Assembly (NCBI RefSeq): GCF_014898055.3
Contig: NW_023605194.1
Location: 64,419,361 to 64,483,360 of the forward strand
Source: Talpa occidentalis
Taxonomy: Eukaryota > Chordata > Mammalia > Eulipotyphla > Talpidae
DNA: 64,000 bases
Reading direction: 5' to 3'
Shown: positions 59,297 to 64,000 of the stretch, piece after piece
How the letters are laid out: the number at the start of each line of letters is the position of its first letter
Numbering within the stretch: position 1 is the first letter of the stretch
Translations under genes and position numbers: made by a program
Notes under the pieces: model-generated
The model's input: only the letters and a program-made list of their open reading frames with translations
Database searches by the model: none
What the model was told of the DNA's origin: nothing

Positions 59297-59553
59297 GGGC
59301 CTCCCTCGTGGCACAACGGGTTAAGACAAAACCTATGAAGCTATCTGCAGCCATTGCAGCATGAGTTCGATCCCCAGCTAGGGAGCTACCCACATGGTCT
59401 CCCTAATTATGTAGGGAGACCTCTTCTGACTCCTCACTGCTCCCCTCAGCAGTGTATTTCAGTTCATCTGCCTGTTCTGTGCCCCACTCTGTCTCTGGTG
59501 AATCCTCTCACCCCCCATACCTCTGGCCTGTACCCCAGTTCTTGTATGCATTA
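59297..59553 (+). mobile_element. T+ SINE, type A
   Basis: Part of the body after the B box is altered (TGGTCTCCCTAATTATGTAG). It ends GCATTAAAAAAAA without (AATAAA)n. Confidence 0.9.
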
Positions 59554-60080
59554 AAAAAAAAAAAGGAAATACTGTATGACCCAGCAATTCCATCTTGGGC
59601 ATAAATCTAGAGAACATGAAACCATCAACAAAAAACCCCCTGTTCTACAATATTCATAGCAGCATCATTTACAACAGCTAGGATATGCAAGCAGCCTATA
59701 TCTCCTTCAACGGACGAATGGATCACAAAAATGTAGTATATACAAGCATGGAATCTTATATTCCCACAAGAAAGGATGAAATATAGACATTTTCAACAAA
59801 ATGGAGGGAATCTGAGAGGACTATGTACATCGAAGTCAGAATGATAAAAACAAATATTGGACATTCACATAGCAGACAATTACACAATGTAAAACACTTT
59901 CAAAAACCAATGGATATTAATAAATATCCTGAGGATTCTGAGGTTAAAAGGCAGGAGAAGGAAAGGGACAAGAGGACACAAGGGGATGGTAGGGAAAAAA
60001 TAAATTTTAGAAATAAAATAAAAAGGTTCAAAAGAAATAACCATTCGAGATTATGTATTTGTCAGGTGTAAGCAACGTGA

Positions 60081-60490
60081 GGACTAGGGACCCTAACTGT
60101 ATTGTTCACTGAAAAGAGGCTTAAAAAAAAAAAAAAAGCATTAGCAGCTAGTTCATAAAGATGGGGGAAAAAATTCAATCTCTTCATTTCCCAGACTTGC
60201 AGACCAACAGTGGCATTTTCTCAGAACAGCACATTTAATTTCCAAACTCTCTAGCCCATTGTTTTCATGGCCTTAAGAACACATGATAAAGAACAGCACA
60301 CTTGGAGCACTCAGCACCCAGACCCAATGATAAGTGATGGTGTTTCCAGGCACACTCTGGCCTGGGAATCAGTAATGAAGCCTAGGTCTTACGCTGAGTT
60401 GTGGCATTACCTGACTGCGTGACTACCTTGCATACACCCCCCCTGGGTCTCAGCTTCCTCTTCTTTTATGAGGCTTTGGACTAAGTTAGG
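60081..60490. other. non-coding stretch, partly MIR-like
   Basis: No gene. About 60360-60480 has MIR-type text (CTGGGAATCAGTAATGAAGC, CTGGGTCTCAGCTTCCTCTT). Confidence 0.5.
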
Positions 60491-60820
60491 GATTTACAAG
60501 TTAACCTGCCCATTGTTTTTGTACAGCCCAGGAGCAAAGAATGGTTTTTGCATTTTGAAATAGTTGGAAAAAATTTGTGACACATGAAAATTATATAAAA
60601 ATTATCTAAAACTGAAATGTCAGCGTCCATAAATAAAATTTTTGTTGCAACACAGTCACTCGCTTACTTTTGTCTTCGGTTGTATTCACAATACAATGCC
60701 AGAGCTGAGCAGCCAGAATATGGCTCCCAAAAACTAAAATATAATTATAAGCATATATATAAGTATATTCACAAAGTATAATATTGTTACATATGCAACA
60801 AAAGCTTGCCAGCCCTGAAT
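60490..60820 (+). mobile_element. hAT-Charlie-type non-autonomous DNA transposon
   Basis: GTTTTTGTACAGCCCAGGAG, AAGAATGGTTTTTGCATTTT, GTCCATAAATAAAATTTTTG, AACACAGTCACTCGCTTACT and a terminal TTGCCAGCCCTGAA match the order of the same family as the fragment at 19450-19637. Confidence 0.75.
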
Positions 60821-61039
60821 GAATAAGAATTTCCGTTCTAACCATACTTCTACGAATCCTGCAGGAGTAACCCTAGCCTCGTGGAATCCCATGGTTGCAG
60901 TTACACCTGCAGAATCCCAGGCCCCAGTTGAAGCAGCTCCCAGAACCATTAGAGCAGACGCCTGCGAGGGTCGGTGCTCTATCTAGCCCGAGTCCGCCTC
61001 CTCCAGGGAGGCAGTGAGGTCAAGATTTTGTGTGGACTC

Positions 61040-61200
61040 GGGCTGATCCAATGAGTAGCTGGTTTATCTTTACACAAGTCACTTCACCTTCTCTCGGCCT
61101 CAGTTTCCAAACCCGTAAATGGCGCTAATAACAGCACTCGCTCACCTAGCAGGACAGCCGGGAAGGTGAAGCGAAAGGACGGGAATCCAGGGTGAACAGC
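61040..61200 (+). mobile_element. old MIR SINE fragment overlapping proposed exon 1 donor
   Basis: The order of motifs is that of MIR in the plus direction: CAAGTCACTTCACCTTCTCT, then GCCTCAGTTTCC, then a GTAAATGGCGCTAATAACAG-type segment. The antisense strand provides the splice donor proposed for CABIN1 exon 1. Confidence 0.65.
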
Positions 61201-61480
61201 GCTTTGCATCAATGTGGCTGCAGCCGTTTTCACGGTGAACCACTCCCGACGCCGGAGCTCGTCCCAGGAACCCCGGAGGCGCAGCGAGGGCCTGAGGAAG
61301 CCCGCGAGGCAACCGGGAGCTTGCCCTCGCTCTCCCGCGCGCGCTCTCTCCAGCCTTGGTTTCCGGTGTGCAATATACTGAGGTGCAAGCTCCGGCCTCG
61401 GCCCCCGCACGTGAAGCCCCTCAAGCCGGCGCCCCAGCCCCGCCCCCGGCCCCGAAGAGCCGCGCCCTCACTCGGAGCCT
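61146..61480 (-). other. CABIN1: probable CABIN1 non-coding exon 1 (5' end approximate)
   Basis: Inside the CpG island, the sequence CTGCTAG|GTGAGC (reverse strand, exon edge 61146) is the best donor facing the strong exon 2 acceptor. No ATG-containing exon joins here in the CABIN1 frame, so it would be 5'UTR. The transcription start cannot be read from sequence; the right edge is a guess below the CCAAT boxes. The donor lies in sequence resembling an old MIR copy. An alternative donor with GA|GTGAGG exists near 61465. Confidence 0.5.
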
Positions 61481-61590
61481 CCAGCAAATCCGCCGGCCCT
61501 GGAACTCAGCAGGCGTTTCCACAGCAACGGCCTGCCCACCCAGACCCCCCAAGCCGGCCGGTGGCGCGCCTGACAACAAAGAGCGCTCCC

Positions 61591-61639
61591 ATTGGCTCCG
61601 GTGCCGGCTTCGCTGGCCAATAAGCGAGGGCGCACGCGC
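61591..61639. promoter_or_regulatory. two opposed CCAAT boxes and an NRF1-like site
   Basis: ATTGG at 61591-61595 (CCAAT on the minus strand) and CCAAT at 61617-61621 lie 26 bp apart in opposite orientation. GCGCACGCGC at 61630-61639 fits the core of the NRF1 palindrome. There is no TATA box. The arrangement is typical of housekeeping and often bidirectional CpG-island promoters. Confidence 0.6.
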
Positions 61640-61690
61640 CTCTCGCCGCGGGACGCGCAGGCTGGGGCTCTGGGAGGCGGGCGGACGGGG

Positions 61691-61750
61691 TCCGGAGGTG
61701 CCGGGCGGGGTCCGGAGGTGCCGGGCGGGGGGCGGAGGTGCCGGGCGCGC
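61691..61750. repeat. 3 x 20-bp GC-rich tandem repeat with GC boxes
   Basis: The unit TCCGGAGGTGCCGGGCGGGG occurs exactly twice (61691-61710, 61711-61730), followed by a third copy with changes (61731-61750). Each junction makes a GGGCGGGG Sp1/KLF-type box, so copy number sets the number of GC boxes upstream of CABIN1. Confidence 0.85.
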
Positions 61751-61870
61751 GTCTCGGGCCTCCCTCCCGAGCCTGGCTGCCCGCCTGGAGCGCGGTTGCG
61801 GGCTTGCAGCGCCAGCTCGCGGCCGTCTCCCGCGCCTGGAGCTCGGCGCCACCGCTTCTAAAAATTGGGA

Positions 61871-62690
61871 AGCGCAAAACAGGGTGCCTGTCAGCCCAGC
61901 AGTAGCTGAATGTTCCAAGCTGGGACAGGTTATTTTGTTTTTGTTTTTGTTTTGTTACAACCTGGGACAGACGCTCAGAACACAACAGAAACTTGAGGAA
62001 CGCCTAGACGAAAAGCATTCGCATATTACTCCGTGCTTTACCTCTTTCTGGAATGGATTGAAGCCCAAAGTCACAGATAAAATCAAACTATTGGAACAAA
62101 GGGGAAAAGAACGAGACCCAGGGAGGGAGTGACAGAATTCCAGAGCTGAAAAGAGGTTCCGGCATTGAAGAGTTTCAGACAATGGCCTTGGGATGAGATA
62201 AGTGCACAGGGAAGTGCACAGGGAAGGAAGGGCTTCACAACTGGTTGACATTCATAGCCGCTTGAGTCCAGCAAGGATGGTTTAAATAGGAATGAATGTT
62301 AATGACTCTTTGACTTTATTTAAAAACAGTAAAATCATGGTAAAGAACTCATGCAGTCTGTTAAGCACTGAGACACAGGGCAAGCTAGAAATTAGGCAGT
62401 TTTAGGGACAGTGCAGGAGGGGACCTCTGAAGAATTTAGGGAGGCTTCAGAGATAAGGACAACCAAGGGAAAGTAACCCATTCCACTAGGAAAAACAAAC
62501 ATCCCAGGACCAAGGACAACATTGTTAATGCTAGTCCTGGTTTCCTTCAGGTGGTAAAGGGAGGTGGAGATTGGAGGAATGGAGAGTGGTTTAATTTATG
62601 GACACATTAGAAGGGCAGCTGTTTAACTTCAATGCAGGGATGCCCATCCAGAGGACTGGGCCATAAATTTAAAGATGCAACAAATGGGGA
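61871..62690. other. flank upstream of the CABIN1 CpG island
   Basis: No exon or clear repeat was recognised. A G/T run (TTTTGTTTTTGTTTTTGTTT) lies at 61933-61955. Confidence 0.45.
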
Positions 62691-63000
62691 AAGAGAAAGC
62701 TGTTAGATAAGGAATGTGAAGATCCCCCACTCAGTAGCAAATTGAGACAGCCGAGAACTAACCAATCACAAAGAGACTGGTGGAGCTTTAGAATAATGAG
62801 GGAAAAAAGGTCTATATTCCCTGAGACACGACTCCACTTTGGCTTCCTTGCCCCTCCCAGGCCTGGTTCCCTGGCCTGGGAGTCCCACTTTATTTCTGCT
62901 CTTTTTCTCCTCAATAAACTTTCTCTAAACAAACCTGCCTCTTCTCGCTTGCTTGCCTGAGCGTCTGCGAAGTTCCTGCTGCGGCTTCGTGAGACACCAA
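62690..63000 (+). mobile_element. LTR-like 3' part, endogenous-retrovirus type
   Basis: In a 300-bp stretch: CCAATCAC (62761), a weak TATA-like TCTATATTCC (62811), AATAAA (62913) and a U5-like pyrimidine-rich end with TCTCGCTTGCTTGCCTGAGC, then GAGACACCAAC. This is the layout of U3-R-U5. No coding retroviral sequence was seen on either side. The left end is not defined. Confidence 0.5.
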
Positions 63001-63158
63001 CCCGTGGGGGTCTAGTGGCTGGGGCTCAGCGCTGCCCTGCAGCCTGAGATCCATTCCTGCCTGGGAGACTAGGCCTGACAATTCCGGTATCAGCACCATA
63101 AAGCTTTACCAGTGTACCAGGAAAAACAAAAAATGATTGAGCCGCCAAACTTGATTTT

Positions 63159-63382
63159 CTTTTTAAGATTTATTTGTTTATGATACAAGAACTGGGGTAT
63201 AGGCCAGAGGTTGGGGGATTTACCAGAGACAGAGTGGGGAGCAGAAAGAACAGGCAGATTTACTGAAATACACTGCTGAGGGGTGCAGCTGGCCATGTGG
63301 GTTAGATCCCTGGAGCTCATGCTGCAGTGTTATTGCCTGATAGCGCTGAAACTTCAACCCCTGTGTCACCAGGGAGACCATC
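63159..63382 (-). mobile_element. T+ SINE, type A, shortened
   Basis: Reverse copy: TTAAGATTTATTTGTTTATG tail to GTGTCACCAGGGAGACCA head, lacking about 40 bp in the middle. Target duplication AAACTTGATTTT / AAACTTGATCTT. Confidence 0.93.
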
Positions 63383-64000
63383 TAAACTTGATCTTAAGAG
63401 GAGCACAACCTTAGGGGAAGGGATAGTGAATTGTGTCTTCGAAAGATGCTCTGCAGTGAAACAATTGGAAAAAGATAGGAAGGGCAGTACAAGCAGCAGG
63501 AGCTGAAAGAGGAGGGTTTGGAAATGTAAAACAATGCAGGCCATGCCCAAGCCTCCTGCAGCACTTTTGGGGTGAAGGGGAGGTGACTCGGGGCTACACT
63601 GGGGAAAGATAATATCCCCCCAAAGGTGGGGAGACTTAATAGGAAACTGTTGCCTTATGGTTCTTTTTTGGGTTTCACTGAGTGAGGTTCTTGGGTCCCT
63701 CTGATCAAGATTTCAGCAGTTTCCCCTCGGTGGCATAAGACAAGTTTAGACATTTACATAGCCACGAATAGGCAAAGGCTTATTTTTAAAGGTTTATTAA
63801 GGAAAAGAGACTTGTGTAGAGGCAGGCGGGCAGTCTTAATACCTGTACTTTGAAAGGGCCAGGTTTATTAAAAAATATGCATGCATAGACACAAGCAGAC
63901 AGTTTTAAAGGACAAAATCTGTGTTTAACAGAGCAAATGATATTCTTGTATAGTGTTCTTTGGGAGGATTCATTCCTTTGTGAAATTTTATTGCTTTGAG
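63383..64000. other. right end of window, no gene recognised
   Basis: Purine-rich (63400-63640), then AT-rich sequence. No exon, SINE or clear CpG island. Confidence 0.45.

Larger units (their letters stand above)
55560..60080 (+). mobile_element. long old L1 with five SINEs
   Basis: Plus-strand L1 text in order: GTGTACAGGAAATTCACCTT (56005), GGAACATTTCAAGACTAGAC (57047), CCCATAAGATCCTGTACAAG (57425), GACTATTCTGCCTAAAATGA (57867), CATATCAGCATCTAATCTAT-type ORF2 (58130), CTGCTGGTGGGAATGTGAAC (59220), then the ORF2 end to about 60070. Decayed. Confidence 0.8.
31140..61145. other. intron 1, about 30 kb of mostly nested transposons
   Basis: It lies between the start-codon exon and the CpG island. 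Most of it is covered by the L1, SINE, Tigger, LTR-like and hAT features below. Its first 600 bp (31150-31740) hold no recognised repeat except purine-rich old sequence. No CABIN1 exon with matching splice sites was found inside it. Confidence 0.75.
1..61480 (-). other. CABIN1: CABIN1 gene, 5' part: promoter side and exons 1-18 of a gene that continues past the left edge
   Basis: CABIN1 is a large nuclear scaffold protein. From established knowledge, it binds and inhibits calcineurin, represses MEF2 through its C-terminal part, and belongs to the HIRA-UBN1-ASF1A histone H3.3 chaperone complex. Seventeen coding exons were placed on the minus strand from recalled family protein sequence and from splice sites. 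Each has an AG acceptor and a GT donor, all phases match, and the joined frame has no stop over 2632 nt. The encoded part holds N-terminal TPR repeats (residues about 36-160), a basic nuclear-localisation-like cluster (about 370-400) and further helical/TPR sequence to residue 877. The calcineurin- and MEF2-binding C-terminus is outside the window. Exon sizes give a spliced protein colinear with the human one with no indel that I noticed. The right limit (exon 1 start) is approximate. Confidence 0.95.
60950..61870. promoter_or_regulatory. CpG island, CABIN1 promoter
   Basis: This is the only long CpG-dense stretch in the window: many CG dinucleotides and GC-rich text between AT-rich flanks. 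It sits at the 5' end of CABIN1, ahead of the 30-kb first intron. It holds inverted CCAAT boxes, an NRF1-like site and GC boxes. The right half (61.5-61.87 kb) would be the upstream side for CABIN1; divergent transcription toward the right is possible, but no gene was found there. Confidence 0.85.

Noticed and set aside
61356..62132. 258-codon open frame on the plus strand
   Set aside because: It lies across the CpG island, where stop codons are rare by base composition. Frames on both strands are open there, the protein is proline/arginine-rich low complexity, and no family is recognised.
61871..64000. First exon of a neighbouring gene to the right (GST/DDT-type genes lie upstream of CABIN1 in human)
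   Set aside because: No recognisable coding text or splice-flanked frame was seen in these 2 kb.

Overview
The window is nuclear DNA from a placental mammal. Small exons with GT-AG splice sites are set in large introns full of L1 and tRNA-derived SINE copies, with older MIR, Tigger and hAT fossils and one CpG-island promoter. The order cannot be named with confidence. The dominant SINE has a tRNA-like head and a tail of AATAAA repeats followed by TCTTT, the layout of the T+ SINE class. I do not recognise it as the CAN, ERE, C, CHR, PRE or Ves families.

One protein-coding gene is visible, on the minus strand: CABIN1 (calcineurin-binding protein 1, also called cain). It is recognised from long exact or near-exact protein matches over 17 consecutive exons. 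The CpG-island promoter and probable non-coding exon 1 lie near 61.1-61.9 kb. Intron 1 is about 30 kb. Exon 2 (31073-31139) carries the start codon as its last three bases, and exons 3-18 run down to 1211. All splice phases agree and the joined reading frame is open for 2632 nt (877 codons plus one base). This is the N-terminal two fifths of a protein of about 2220 residues; the rest lies beyond the left edge.

Layout: 1-31 kb holds exons 18 to 2, with modest repeat content and one direct duplication of about 350 bp shared by introns 16 and 6. From 31 to 61 kb, intron 1 is mostly nested transposons: L1s of several ages, a Tigger transposase fossil split by an L1, many SINEs, and at least three insertions of about 0.5-1.5 kb that interrupt L1s and that I cannot name. 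From 61 to 62 kb is the promoter CpG island. From 62 to 64 kb lies an LTR-like sequence and a SINE, with no gene seen.

I found no prokaryotic-type system, CRISPR array or unknown protein-coding system. The most novel material is in the repeats: a SINE subfamily with an extra conserved tail beyond its poly(A) signal, a head-only SINE type, an unidentified 1.5-kb element with a 7-bp target duplication, the intragenic duplication, and an upstream ORF that ends 11 nt before the CABIN1 start codon.
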